Assembly (NCBI GenBank): GCA_019671135.1
Contig: JAHRHY010000022.1
Span: 779,841 to 843,840, forward strand
Length of the DNA stretch: 64,000 bases
Direction: 5' to 3'
DNA from: Linnemannia hyalina
Taxonomy: Eukaryota > Mortierellomycota > Mortierellomycetes > Mortierellales > Mortierellaceae
A program made the position numbers and the translations under genes. This document shows, in pieces, positions 30,332 through 40,189 of this stretch. How positions within the stretch are numbered: the first letter of the stretch is position 1; each line of letters begins with the position of its first letter. Under the pieces are notes generated by a model, which was not told the origin of the DNA, made no database searches, and saw nothing but the letters and a program-made list of their open reading frames with translations.

Positions 30332-30339
30332 TATAAATA
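30332..30339 (+). promoter_or_regulatory. TATA-like box before ORF B (copy 2)
   Basis: TATAAATA in the context TTAGTATAAATAAAGG, 217 bp upstream of the ORF B ATG, identical to copy 1 (20518). Confidence 0.5.
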
Positions 30340-30555
30340 AAGGACTCCACTTCCCTCTTGCTTAATCTTTATCTTATCTAGTAACCAACCAACCATTATC
30401 CATATCTATACAACCATCCATACCTATACAACCATCTTTTATTGCAATTCTTTATATCAGTGTACTAAGCAGCTGCAATCTACCACACATAAACTGAAAA
30501 GTCATTCACACCCACCATACCACAAGTACAATCTATATCGTTCATATCCAAAAAC

Positions 30556-32778
30556 ATGCAGTACGTTCAGCTTACAATCGAGCTCATCACCAAGGCCTTC
30601 GAGACATTTTCTTCTAAGAAGGGAGTGGAGTTTACCAAGAAAGATGCAAATAAGATCTTTAAGGCGCTTGATGGGGATAAGGAAGTGGAGAGATACTACT
30701 TTTGTGGAGCAAAGTGCGTCAAGTCCAAGCGTAAATGCATGAAGGAAGTTGACGATGAAGGCATGCATTGTTATGTCCACGATCCTGCGCGCAAGTGTCA
30801 AGGCACAACCATTAAGGGCGCTAATTGTGGTAGTGTAGCCAAAATTGGTCAAACATACTGTGGGCGTCATCAAGATCAAGATAGAGGTCATATAAAACGT
30901 GGTAACAAGAATGCACCTGTCGTTACGCGTCCCAAGTCTTCCAAGGCTTTAAAGAAGACACATACTTCTAAGTTTGTATCATCTGATGACGATATGACTT
31001 CCGAGGATGAAGAGCCGTCCGACGATGATGATGAAGAAGATAAAATTGCCGTCTCCTTTCCGTTGAGTCCAAAGGTAGTTGACATAACGTCCAAGAAAAA
31101 TGTACCACTCGCTAATACAGGCATATGGATGCGTTATGCAACTAATCCAGCTTTTCTGTATGCAAAGAACTTTACTGTAAATGGCAAGTACATTATTAAG
31201 CTGAAGGAAAAGGACCTCTACATTGTATTGTGTCCACCTGAGCTCATGGGGAAAAATCTTCCTGTACCGGAAATATCTGACAAAGAGGTACGTATATTGC
31301 AAAAGATGGGACTCCAAGAGGCAACTCCTGCAGATGTAGAAAAAATAGAAGAGTCTTCTGCTGATGAGAATTCTGAGGATGATACAGATGATGGTGATAC
31401 GTCTGATGATGCTGGCTCTGACGATGATTCCCCTGATGATAAAGACTCTGATGATGGCAAGTCCAATAACAGACCTGATGTAGAATCTGGAGATGATACC
31501 TCTAAGGATAACCCTGATGAAAAACTATCTCATAAAAAGTCATCTAAGGATGATGAGAAGAAGACTTCTCGAAAGAAAAGGCATTCAGAGATGCCCAAAA
31601 ATGCAGAGCCATCTTCTAATGTAGACGTTTCTAAGGATGGAAAAGATGAACATACATTTGCACTGGCCACAACGGTGCATAACATTAGATCAGAGAAAGA
31701 CATAGCACGTGCGAAGGACAGAGGATGGATGATTCATCCTAATAACGACATGCTTGAGTATGCAACTAAGTTTACGATGAATGGCAAGTACATTGTCAGG
31801 CTATCTGGAAAGAATACATACGTTGGCCTGTTTACGCTTGATGCTCTGCGCGGTGTCGGTGATGTTCCAGAGTTGGATATCTTGGAACGCTCCATGCTTA
31901 GCAAGATGAAACTTCAACCATTGTCTGATGAAGAGAGAAAGACGCTTTTCAACGAGGAGATCGAAGTAGAAGAAGAAGTACCAGTAGAAGGACCAACAGA
32001 TAAATCCAAGGTGATATGGAAAAAACTTAACAAGTACTTGGAATATTCCGAGAATGTACTTGTAAATGGAATGCACATTCTCAAGATGCGCAAAAAAGAC
32101 ACTGTAATCGGCTTGATGACTGATGACCATATTGCTGCAGAGAATGTAGAGTGTCATTCTCTTAGCCAGAAGGAAAAAGAGAAGTTGTTTGCTATGGGAT
32201 TTAAACCGCATGAGCATAAGCAAAGCTTGCCACAGAAAGATGAGAGCACATGTGAGGATGATAAAGATGCTGAGGGCGATAAAGATGCTGAGGGCGATAA
32301 AGATGCTGAGGATGACAAAGATGCGGTGGGTGATAAAGATGCTGAAGATGACAAAGATGCTGAGGGTGATAACGATGCTGAGGATGACAAAGATGCTGAG
32401 GGTGATAACGATGCTGAAGATGATAAAGATGCTGAGGATGATAAAGATGCTGAGGATGTTATGTGGAAAAGGTACCCTAAAGATAAAAGCTCCTCGGGTA
32501 TAATCGTCATAGATAAAGACGAAATTAAATGGACAACATGTTCGTTTGACAAGAAGCATGAATATGCAACCAACTACCTTTTCGACGGATGTCATCTGCT
32601 CAAGAGGTACGAAGAGGACATTATTGTTGGACTGCTGTATAAGATACCTGCAAACGGTGACAGTAACTATAGTCGAGACAAATTTACCAACAACAAACAA
32701 AAGCAGAAGTTAATTGCCATGGGGTTCACGATCGAGGAATTGCCTAAATTGTACTCTCCAGATGTAAAGTTTTGGTAG
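30556..32778 (+). CDS. ORF B: Cys/His-rich, acidic, four-repeat protein (740 aa)
   Basis: Homologue of 20742-22988 with the same layout: two N-terminal Cys/His clusters (YYFCGAKCVKSKRKC; RKCQGTTIKGANC...YCGRH), four 70-residue units and the DKDAE array, here one hexapeptide longer. It lacks the KKRKRNKQESSDE segment of copy 1. Differences from copy 1 are crowded between the first Cys cluster and about residue 160; the rest is essentially identical. Intact frame, no lesions. Confidence 0.75.
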   Translation: MQYVQLTIELITKAFETFSSKKGVEFTKKDANKIFKALDGDKEVERYYFCGAKCVKSKRKCMKEVDDEGMHCYVHDPARKCQGTTIKGANCGSVAKIGQTYCGRHQDQDRGHIKRGNKNAPVVTRPKSSKALKKTHTSKFVSSDDDMTSEDEEPSDDDDEEDKIAVSFPLSPKVVDITSKKNVPLANTGIWMRYATNPAFLYAKNFTVNGKYIIKLKEKDLYIVLCPPELMGKNLPVPEISDKEVRILQKMGLQEATPADVEKIEESSADENSEDDTDDGDTSDDAGSDDDSPDDKDSDDGKSNNRPDVESGDDTSKDNPDEKLSHKKSSKDDEKKTSRKKRHSEMPKNAEPSSNVDVSKDGKDEHTFALATTVHNIRSEKDIARAKDRGWMIHPNNDMLEYATKFTMNGKYIVRLSGKNTYVGLFTLDALRGVGDVPELDILERSMLSKMKLQPLSDEERKTLFNEEIEVEEEVPVEGPTDKSKVIWKKLNKYLEYSENVLVNGMHILKMRKKDTVIGLMTDDHIAAENVECHSLSQKEKEKLFAMGFKPHEHKQSLPQKDESTCEDDKDAEGDKDAEGDKDAEDDKDAVGDKDAEDDKDAEGDNDAEDDKDAEGDNDAEDDKDAEDDKDAEDVMWKRYPKDKSSSGIIVIDKDEIKWTTCSFDKKHEYATNYLFDGCHLLKRYEEDIIVGLLYKIPANGDSNYSRDKFTNNKQKQKLIAMGFTIEELPKLYSPDVKFW

Positions 32779-32901
32779 TTGTTGAGACAGATGAAGAGTA
32801 GATATTTTAAAAACTATCCAATTGTCAACAGTTGGCATTTGTGGTTGTATATATAGCATGAACTTTTTAAAAATGTAACATGTCTTCGACACTTCCACCT
32901 A

Positions 32902-33396
32902 GGAGGCCTTTCAAGTCCAAATTATCATATGGTGTTTGTTACATCTCTGCAGATCTTGACGATATCCACCGCGTCCATTAGAGGAGAGTGTATGTATGAT
33001 ACCAAGCATATAAGACAACCATTGTAACATTTTTTGTTTAACTATCCTACTAAACACCAACCTATTCTCCAAACAACAAAGTCTTCTTATTTTTCGCACA
33101 CCACACTCTTGAATATGTCCATCTACTATTAACCTGTAACCCTCACTGCAAGATTCGACAGAGTAGTTCTTGTATGTGATCATCTAAAGCACTTGTATTC
33201 TCAACTGTATCTTTGTCGTGAAATACAGGGGAGAGATTACATTTTAAAAATTCTTGTGCTGTCTATTGCTATTTTATTCTGTGTTCTGTTGCCCACTATG
33301 AAGAGATATGCCAGTTATGGAAGTCAACACTCCGTTCCTTGGACTTTGGATATTTTTTATATGCCTTTTTATATCCTCTGCACATGAAGGGGCCGC
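32902..33396 (+). repeat. Right terminal module of element 2 (495 bp)
   Basis: Direct repeat of 27973-28467, ending GGGGCCGC and followed by TTA and the foldback element. Confidence 0.9.
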
Positions 33397-33399
33397 TTA

Positions 33400-33850
33400 G
33401 GAGGCCATCCATGTTCGGCTCCACCAACCATAGACTACAGTATAAAAATATCTGTCAACACCTATTAAAACAGTGTGTTCCTTGAGAGTACAACAAATCT
33501 CATCAGCTTTTTCCTTCCACCAGTCTCCATTTTCTACATTCACCACCACTACTTTGTAACATCATCTACTTTAGCTGAGAAAGCCTTGGACATGATCATC
33601 TCATATTGGAAAGGAAATTACTATCTGTAATATCTAGGATCCAATATGAGATGATCATGTCCAAGGCTTTCTCAGCTAAAGTAGATGATGTTACAAAGTA
33701 GTGGTGGTGAATGTAGAAAATGGAGACTGGTGGAAGGAAAAAGCTGATGAGATTTGTTGTACTCTCAAGGAACACACTGTTTTAATAGGTGTTGACAGAT
33801 ATTTTTATACTGTAGTCTATGGTTGGTGGAGCCGAACATGGATGGCCTCC
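33400..33850. mobile_element. Foldback element 1 (451 bp near-perfect palindrome)
   Basis: The arms of about 210 bp are exact inverted copies around a loop of about 30 bp (near 33610-33640, GAAAGGAAATTACTATC...). Ends are GGAGGCCATCC / GGATGGCCTCC, sharing the terminal GGAGGCC with the 495-bp modules. TTA precedes it, TAG follows. An apparently identical copy lies at 39739-40189. Confidence 0.92.
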
Positions 33851-34462
33851 TAGTAGAGCATTTGTTTTCGTGTTTATATAATTAGCGATGGTTACTAATA
33901 TCTCCTTTTCATGATATATCCTATGTGTATATCCAATATAGCACTCGTGATACTGGTGATGATGTAGTGGTAGTTTTAAAAAAAAGTTGGATCCCGATTT
34001 TTTTAAAAAGTAGCATAGTGGCTTTAACAAACATTGGTTGTTGGAAAGAAAGGGTAGCTGATACGTTTTAAATGGCGTTATTGCTACACTTTCTCAACAA
34101 TCTTCGACATTCGACATTTGACATTCGGCATTCGATTCGACAGCTGACAAACTGTAGTTATTACCACAGTTATGATATTTGATATGAACGCATTTTGGAT
34201 TACCTCGTGATTATTGTGATGTTTAATTTTAATACATTCTTGATAAACTCGTAAGTATTACAATGTTTAATGTTGACATACTTTAGGTAAGCCCACGATT
34301 TGCACGACGTTTAATATTATTACACTTTGGTTAACTTACAATTGTAATAGCATTTATTGTTATACAGATTGTAGGTAATTACGACAATGGTAAAAACAGA
34401 GATATCGCAATTAGACCATGTATTGTGGGTAGTTGTAGATATAACAATTATATCGTTTAAAA
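33851..34462. other. AT-rich, weakly periodic sequence
   Basis: No gene. Between about 34180 and 34375 a diverged repeat of roughly 65-70 bp (CATTTTGG.TTA.CTCG..., ATGTTTAAT) appears three to four times. TTTTAAAA occurs at about 33975 and 34000. Confidence 0.5.
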
Positions 34463-35520
34463 TAGACGTTCTTAAAACACATCACATATTTTATAATGCA
34501 AATGGCTATTATATTACAACGTTTCTATTGCATTTTGTGTGATAACAAGATAGAAAAAATGTGTTGTTAATAGAGTAATTATATCGTTAAAAATAGACGT
34601 TTCTTAAAACACATCACATATTTCGTGATGCAAATGGGTATGAACATTGTAACATTTCTATCGCATTTTGTGTGATAATAAGGTAGAGAAAATGTGTTGT
34701 TAACAGAGTAATCATGTCGTTGAAAATAGACGTTTCTTAAAACGTATCACATATTTCGTGATGCAAATGGGTATGAACATTGTAACATTTCTATCGCATT
34801 TTGTATGATAATAAGGTAGAGAAAATGTGTTGTTTAAAGAGCAATTATGTCGTTAAAAATAGACGTTTCTTAAAACGTATCACATATTTCGTGATGCAAA
34901 TGGGTATGAACATTGTAACATTTCTATCGCATTTTGTGTGATAACAAGACAGAAAAAAGAAGTTGTTAACAGAATAATTATGTCGTTTAAAATAGACGTT
35001 TCTTAAAACGTATCCCATATTTCGTGATGCAAATGGGTATGAACATCGTGGCGTTTCTATCGCATTTTGTGTGATAATAAGGTAGAGAAAATGTGTTGTT
35101 AACAGAGTAATTATGTCGTTTAAAATAGACGTTTCTTAAAACGTATCACATATTTCGTGATGCAAATGGGTATGAACATTGTAACATTTCTATCGCATTT
35201 TGTGTGATAATAAGGTAGAGAAAATGTGTTGTTTAAAGAGCAATTATGTCGTTAAAAATGGACGTTTCTTAAAACACATCACATATTTCGTGATGCAAAT
35301 GGGTATGAACATTGTAACATTTCTATCGCATTTTGTGTGATAACAAGACAGAAAAAAGAAGTTGTTAACAGAATAATTATGTCGTTTAAAATAGACGTTT
35401 CTTAAAACGTATCCCATATTTCGTGATGCAAATGGGTATGAACATTGTGACATTTCTATCGCATTTTGTGTGATAACAAGACAGAAAAAAGAAGTTGTAT
35501 AAATAAAAGTTATGTAGACT
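34463..35520. repeat. Tandem array, eight units of about 133 bp
   Basis: TAGACGTTTCTTAAAAC recurs at 34463, 34594, 34727, 34860, 34993, 35126, 35259 (as TGGACG) and 35392: one spacing of 131 and six of 133 bp. Each unit carries TCACATATTTCGTGATGCAA and GCATTTTGTGTGATAA. No coding frame is supported. Confidence 0.95.
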
Positions 35521-35617
35521 TAGGAAATGTCTATAAAATATCGTTTGTATACTTTGGTGGTTGGGAGAAAATTGGTGGTTACAAAAAAGTGCTCGCAAAA
35601 CCGCCATGATGAAGTAC

Positions 35618-35720
35618 TTTAACATCTGGTTGAGGGGCTTGCTCCCCTATCGTGTTTATCGTTAATAGTTTTAAAAAATCCAAAAGTGTGTTATATAAAG
35701 GAATTTTTGCTAATAGTTTA
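35618..35720 (+). repeat. Left TIR of element 3 (103 bp)
   Basis: Contains the small palindrome GGGGCTTGCTCCCC and TTTTAAAA (about 35667), and ends 19 bp upstream of the ORF A' ATG, so it may also carry its promoter. Confidence 0.9.
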
Positions 35721-35739
35721 CCAGGTTGTAATTACAGTC

Positions 35740-36999
35740 ATGTCAAACTTAAAGCGCCTATTTCAACGGTTGTTAGAGGATGAATGGACTTTTTTGGATG
35801 CAGAATGGCCTACGCAAGAACCATCCAATAATCATAGGACTGCGTTGAAGCTAGTAGCACACATGAAAACTGTTAAAGACTTACTTATAAGAAGATTAGG
35901 TGCAATTCCTGTATTCTACTTTCTTGTAGTTATTTGGTCTCTCAAGCAGTATCCAGGTCCATACAGAGAAGTCGACAAAGGATTGTTGATATTGTACCAC
36001 TTAGTTGCAGGCTTGGCAATGGATGGAATGTCAACCCACATACCAAAAAGTAGTTTCCACTCCATTCATACAGAGTTCTACAAGACTAACTATAATGTGC
36101 ATTCGAAGCATATTAACCATGCACTTGCGAATATGTTCTCCACATTTCCTATACGCTTGATTTCTGCTAAACTCAGGAATCCACCACTATTCCCACATGT
36201 AACATTGCATTTGGATGGTCATGATACACGTCTTTCATGTGAAGAAAAGTCTAGCTCAGACATGTACTCTTACAAGCTGAAGAAATCTGGTGTAAGAACG
36301 CAAGTGTGTGTCGATTGCAATGGCATGGCAATACTAGTCTCTAAATCGCTACCTTGCAAGGATAACAACGATGGTACTATGTTGGTTGGTATGAAGATAC
36401 ATAAGCACATCCACGAGCTAGATTGTATTGCATTGGATGGAGGGTACACACAATACATTAAGAAAATAGTAGAAGAAACAAGCATGAGCAAGAAAAACTT
36501 TTGTTATCCAATTCGCAAAAGCCGTGGGAAAGATCTTGCACAAGATGAAACTAACTACAATAAGATTTTCGGCAGTTTCCGCTCTCAGATAGAAGCCGAA
36601 TTTGGAGATCTTGGAGCAACCTTTGAGAAGCACAACAATAGGAAACCAGTGTTGGTAACCAAGATAGAAACATATAATTTGCAATTGCGATTGTGTCTCT
36701 TACTTATGAACATCAAGAAGATGGTGGCACTACTGCAGTTAAATCTGGAACCCATTCATAGTGCCTGGATTAGAGATGGCTTCGACTTTCCATATGCCAA
36801 TGGTGCAATGGAACAAATCTTGGATTATATTCCAGTGGATGAGATGTTGCATGATGCACGAGATATAACAAAGTTACAAGAGCAGTTCTTGGAGATGACT
36901 ACTATGGATGTCGAGGATAAACAACGGGAAGAGCCGACTAATAAGCGACGTGAAATTTTTGCAGGAGTGGAGATTCCATCATATAAGCGTACAAAGTAA
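35740..36999 (+). CDS. DDE_Tnp_4/Harbinger-like transposase, ORF A' (419 aa)
   Basis: MSNLKRLFQRLLEDEWTFLD aligns from its first residue with ORF A. Conserved: PGPYREVDKGLL, PKSSFHSIH, LHLDGHDTRLS (first D), DCNGMAILVSKS, CIALDGGYTQYI (second D) and FGSFRSQIEAEFGDLG (Glu). Clearly diverged from the element 1/2 enzyme but the same length and motif order, so a separate lineage and not a recent copy. The C-tail is short and basic. The frame is intact. Confidence 0.8.
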   Translation: MSNLKRLFQRLLEDEWTFLDAEWPTQEPSNNHRTALKLVAHMKTVKDLLIRRLGAIPVFYFLVVIWSLKQYPGPYREVDKGLLILYHLVAGLAMDGMSTHIPKSSFHSIHTEFYKTNYNVHSKHINHALANMFSTFPIRLISAKLRNPPLFPHVTLHLDGHDTRLSCEEKSSSDMYSYKLKKSGVRTQVCVDCNGMAILVSKSLPCKDNNDGTMLVGMKIHKHIHELDCIALDGGYTQYIKKIVEETSMSKKNFCYPIRKSRGKDLAQDETNYNKIFGSFRSQIEAEFGDLGATFEKHNNRKPVLVTKIETYNLQLRLCLLLMNIKKMVALLQLNLEPIHSAWIRDGFDFPYANGAMEQILDYIPVDEMLHDARDITKLQEQFLEMTTMDVEDKQREEPTNKRREIFAGVEIPSYKRTK

Positions 37000-37036
37000 G
37001 CCCATTGTAATTTTTAAAAACTATCTATTAGCATTC

Positions 37037-38689
37037 TTAACGTATATAAATATCCTTGAACCCGCGAACAGTTCTGCATTGCAATGTGGTGAAATTCATA
37101 TACGGAACTTGGCCATCGGGATATTCTTCCAGCCATGCAACGATCTTTGTTTCTAAACTAAGTCCACATCGTACTTTAATACCATTGGACAATGTTGCAA
37201 AAATATACTCTTTGTTGTGATACATATCCATTGCAATTGCTATGACTGTATAGCTGGTATTTATTTCAAGTACATTATATCCAGCTTTGTATGTTGCTTT
37301 GTGGATAGCTCTATCATGGACTTGTATAAAATTCTCACCATTCATGTTTTCTAGATGAATATCAACAATTGGTGGTGCACCTTTGCGGATTCTTCTCTCA
37401 GGCCATTGGATCTTTACATTATCCACCTCCACTATACCCATATCCTCGAATTGTAAAACGTCATCATCGTAAATGTATGGGTACATGCCTTTATGTGCTC
37501 CTGCAACAAGTGTTATTGCTGTACATTCGTCAGGCCGTTTGTACTTGGTAACTGTAATATCCTTAATGCTATTCTCATCCATCTCAACCTCCAAAAAGTA
37601 TATTGGTCTATCGTTGAAGCTATAGTTGGCTAACAACGTCATTGCTTCCTCTTTCTCGACATTGTTACGATATGAACCATACTTCTTACCTGTAACAGAG
37701 TTCCACCAATGGCAATATGCGAATGCCGATTTTTCACCCATTGTTACATGAATACCTACCATGGATGATATATTACCAACTATATACTTCCAATATGCCT
37801 TGTGTTTTACGCAGAAGGTGGGACATTCTTGGATCTCTTCCTTTATGGCATCCAAGACTCCTTTATAATAGGAGAATGTATATATCTCCTGTCCATAAAA
37901 GGTAAGTTCAAGTCTTGTTAGACCTGTTTTCTTCGCCTTTCGAAGTCTCTTATGTAGGTCCTTATCCACATCCATAACAAAATTTTCCATTCTTGAACCC
38001 AACGACATTTTTACTTCAGCACTCTCCAACATCTGTACAAGTTTGTTATAAACCTTACAACGGACCTTTTGGTCTTTTTCGGTAACTCCAAACCAAGAGA
38101 GACAGTGGTTACCAACCTTATGGAGATCGTCGGCAATATCCAAATCTTCTCCAAATCTCTCTTGAAGGTATTGCTGAAGAATTGGACGGCTTGTAACATA
38201 TCTACAATCCGTAGCAATGTCTATATCATGGAGAATAACATAGTCAACCTCAAGCTCATAAAATATTGGTGGTAACTCGGAAATTAAAGAGATGGCCTCC
38301 AGTTCATTGAGCGTTACCTTAATGCTGAAATATCCTGCATGGTATAAGGCCGTACTTCTAAACTTTTTTCTATGTTTTTCTAGTAGTTTAGAGCTAAAAA
38401 AACTATTGTCTTTGATATAACCCTCGTTAACAACTTTAACCATGGAGTGGCTAACATCGAGGTCTTTAAAAGCTTCGCGAATATTGGAAGTGGTGTTTTT
38501 GCGCTGCTCGTCAACAAGTGCAGCCCGGTTGTGCAATCCCCAGAGTATTAAACTATCGCAGAATATCTCTGAGTACTTTTTCCAGCCAGTCTTCGGTTTG
38601 CCAGGCAATGCAATCTCTTTGCCCACATCAGAGATAAGATGGGCATATGAGTTCAGCGCCTTGTTAATGGATTTAGGTATAGCGGACAT
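37037..38689 (-). CDS. ORF C: unknown protein with faint replication-initiator resemblance (550 aa)
   Basis: ATG 38689 (MSAIPKSINKALNSYAHLI) is preferred over the upstream in-frame start, whose extra residues lack conservation signals. Seen: YVILHDIDIATDC, SWFGVTEKDQKVRCKVYNKL, LGSRMENFV, GLTRLELTFYG and a C-terminal beta-rich half. The order 'D.D.A.D ... VYNK ... RLEL' recalls phage/plasmid Rep_trans-type initiators, where a tyrosine nicks DNA; this is pattern resemblance only. No HUH motif and no helicase domain are visible. It is the main cargo gene of element 3, convergent with ORF A' (37-bp gap). It could equally be a novel transposon accessory protein. Confidence 0.6.
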   Translation of the reverse strand: MSAIPKSINKALNSYAHLISDVGKEIALPGKPKTGWKKYSEIFCDSLILWGLHNRAALVDEQRKNTTSNIREAFKDLDVSHSMVKVVNEGYIKDNSFFSSKLLEKHRKKFRSTALYHAGYFSIKVTLNELEAISLISELPPIFYELEVDYVILHDIDIATDCRYVTSRPILQQYLQERFGEDLDIADDLHKVGNHCLSWFGVTEKDQKVRCKVYNKLVQMLESAEVKMSLGSRMENFVMDVDKDLHKRLRKAKKTGLTRLELTFYGQEIYTFSYYKGVLDAIKEEIQECPTFCVKHKAYWKYIVGNISSMVGIHVTMGEKSAFAYCHWWNSVTGKKYGSYRNNVEKEEAMTLLANYSFNDRPIYFLEVEMDENSIKDITVTKYKRPDECTAITLVAGAHKGMYPYIYDDDVLQFEDMGIVEVDNVKIQWPERRIRKGAPPIVDIHLENMNGENFIQVHDRAIHKATYKAGYNVLEINTSYTVIAIAMDMYHNKEYIFATLSNGIKVRCGLSLETKIVAWLEEYPDGQVPYMNFTTLQCRTVRGFKDIYIR

Positions 38690-38744
38690 GTTGAAAAGCT
38701 TACTGTTTGCAGAGATATGTACTACAAACTTTTTAAAAACCACT

Positions 38745-38990
38745 TTACTCTGAAGCAAATTTTTGGTATGCTGACCATGATAATGCACCAATTGTATGCA
38801 TATGTTTTTGTAAATCTGGTGCAAAAAAGTCTACTAATCCCCACAGTTCTTCCTTTGACATACCATTAAGTTCTTGCTGAGACTTACCACGTAACAAAAC
38901 AGCTCTCAAGTACATTGCCATTGTAGGATGCATATGATGCTCATGTATATAAATGGCTATTATTTGCTTAATTTCTTTAAGTGTTGGCAT
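38745..38990 (-). CDS. ORF D: small helical protein (81 aa)
   Basis: MPTLKEIKQIIAIYIHEHHM begins a His- and Leu-rich, mostly helical protein (TMAMYLRAVLLRGKSQQELN; EELWGLVDFF). It sits 55 bp upstream of ORF C on the same strand, a natural partner in expression. Family not recognised. Short, so moderate confidence; the frame is undamaged in an AT-rich context where random frames are short. Confidence 0.45.
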   Translation of the reverse strand: MPTLKEIKQIIAIYIHEHHMHPTMAMYLRAVLLRGKSQQELNGMSKEELWGLVDFFAPDLQKHMHTIGALSWSAYQKFASE

Positions 38991-39137
38991 TGCATAACTA
39001 GTAAACCATTAGGAAGAATGCCTATACTACAATACACTTTTAGATTTGTTGCACTATAAAAGAAGTTATCTCATATTCCATGATAGATTGGATAGAAATA
39101 TAATGCATATATCATCTATTTCAAGAGAATTTAAACG

Positions 39138-39240
39138 TAAACTATTAGCAAAAATTCCTTTATATAACACACTTTTGGATTTTTTAAAACTATTAACGAT
39201 AAACACGATAGGGGAGCAAGCCCCTCAACCAGATGTTAAA
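39138..39240 (-). repeat. Right TIR of element 3 (103 bp)
   Basis: Exact reverse complement of 35618-35720. Confidence 0.9.
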
Positions 39241-39735
39241 GGAGGCCTTTCAAGTCCAAATTATCATATGGTGTTTGTTACATCTCTGCAGATCTTGACG
39301 ATATCCACCGCGTCCATTAGAGGAGAGTGTATGTATGATATCAACCATTTAAAACAACCACTGTAACATTCCTTGCGCGATTATCCTACTAAACACAACT
39401 ACATTCTCCAAACAACAAAGTCTTCTTATTTTTCGCACACCAAACTCTTGAATATGTCCATCTACTATTAACCTGTAACCCTCACTGCAATATTCGACAG
39501 AGTAGTTCTTGTATGTGATCATCTAAAGCACTTGTATTCCCAACTGTATCTTTGTCGTGAAATACAGGGGAGAGATTACATTTTAAAAATTCTTGTGCTG
39601 TCTATTGCTATTTTATTCTGTGTTCTGTTGCCCACTATGAAGAGATATGCCAGTTATGGAAGTCAACACTCCGTTCCTTGGACTTTGGATATTTTTTATA
39701 TGCCTTTTTATATCCTCTGCACATGAAGGGGCCGC
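39241..39735 (+). mobile_element. Solo 495-bp module (M3)
   Basis: Same ends as the others. Closest to the left module of element 2 but with a private block of changes (around 39370-39400, CCTTGCGCGATTATCC). Left neighbour is the element 3 TIR (AAA), right neighbour TTA plus foldback 2, so it has no matched duplication. Confidence 0.88.
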
Positions 39736-39738
39736 TTA

Positions 39739-40189
39739 GGAGGCCATCCATGTTCGGCTCCACCAACCATAGACTACAGTATAAAAATATCTGTCAACAC
39801 CTATTAAAACAGTGTGTTCCTTGAGAGTACAACAAATCTCATCAGCTTTTTCCTTCCACCAGTCTCCATTTTCTACATTCACCACCACTACTTTGTAACA
39901 TCATCTACTTTAGCTGAGAAAGCCTTGGACATGATCATCTCATATTGGAAAGGAAATTACTATCTGTAATATCTAGGATCCAATATGAGATGATCATGTC
40001 CAAGGCTTTCTCAGCTAAAGTAGATGATGTTACAAAGTAGTGGTGGTGAATGTAGAAAATGGAGACTGGTGGAAGGAAAAAGCTGATGAGATTTGTTGTA
40101 CTCTCAAGGAACACACTGTTTTAATAGGTGTTGACAGATATTTTTATACTGTAGTCTATGGTTGGTGGAGCCGAACATGGATGGCCTCC
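39739..40189. mobile_element. Foldback element 2 (451 bp), TSD TTA
   Basis: Same palindrome as 33400-33850, with TTA on both sides (39736-39738 and 40190-40192). The right flank continues as retrotransposon gag coding sequence, but the left flank is module DNA, so one side was remodelled after insertion, or the TTA match is partly fortuitous. Confidence 0.88.

Larger units (their letters stand above)
27973..33396 (+). mobile_element. Composite DDE transposon with direct terminal modules, copy 2
   Basis: Left module 27973-28467, ORF A, ORF B, right module 32902-33396; 5424 bp. Internally almost identical to copy 1 with the same module/cargo borders. TAA precedes the left end (27970-27972). 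The right end is followed by TTA and a foldback element, so the two flanks do not match: either the right flank was replaced by recombination, or the foldback insertion hid it. Inserted in an LRR gene fragment. Confidence 0.88.
35618..39240. mobile_element. Third DDE transposon with 103-bp perfect TIRs (3623 bp)
   Basis: Left TIR 35618-35720 (TTTAACATCTGGTTGAGGGG...) is exactly inverted at 39138-39240. The interior carries ORF A' on plus, and ORF C and ORF D on minus, so ORF A' and ORF C converge. The right end abuts a 495-bp module (39241) with no gap. No target duplication is visible (TAC versus GGA). Codon use is strongly AT-biased, unlike the LRR and NLR genes. Confidence 0.85.

Noticed and set aside
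34463..35520. CRISPR-like array
   Set aside because: Regular spacing was considered, but the whole 133-bp unit is repeated with no unique spacers, and the genome is eukaryotic.
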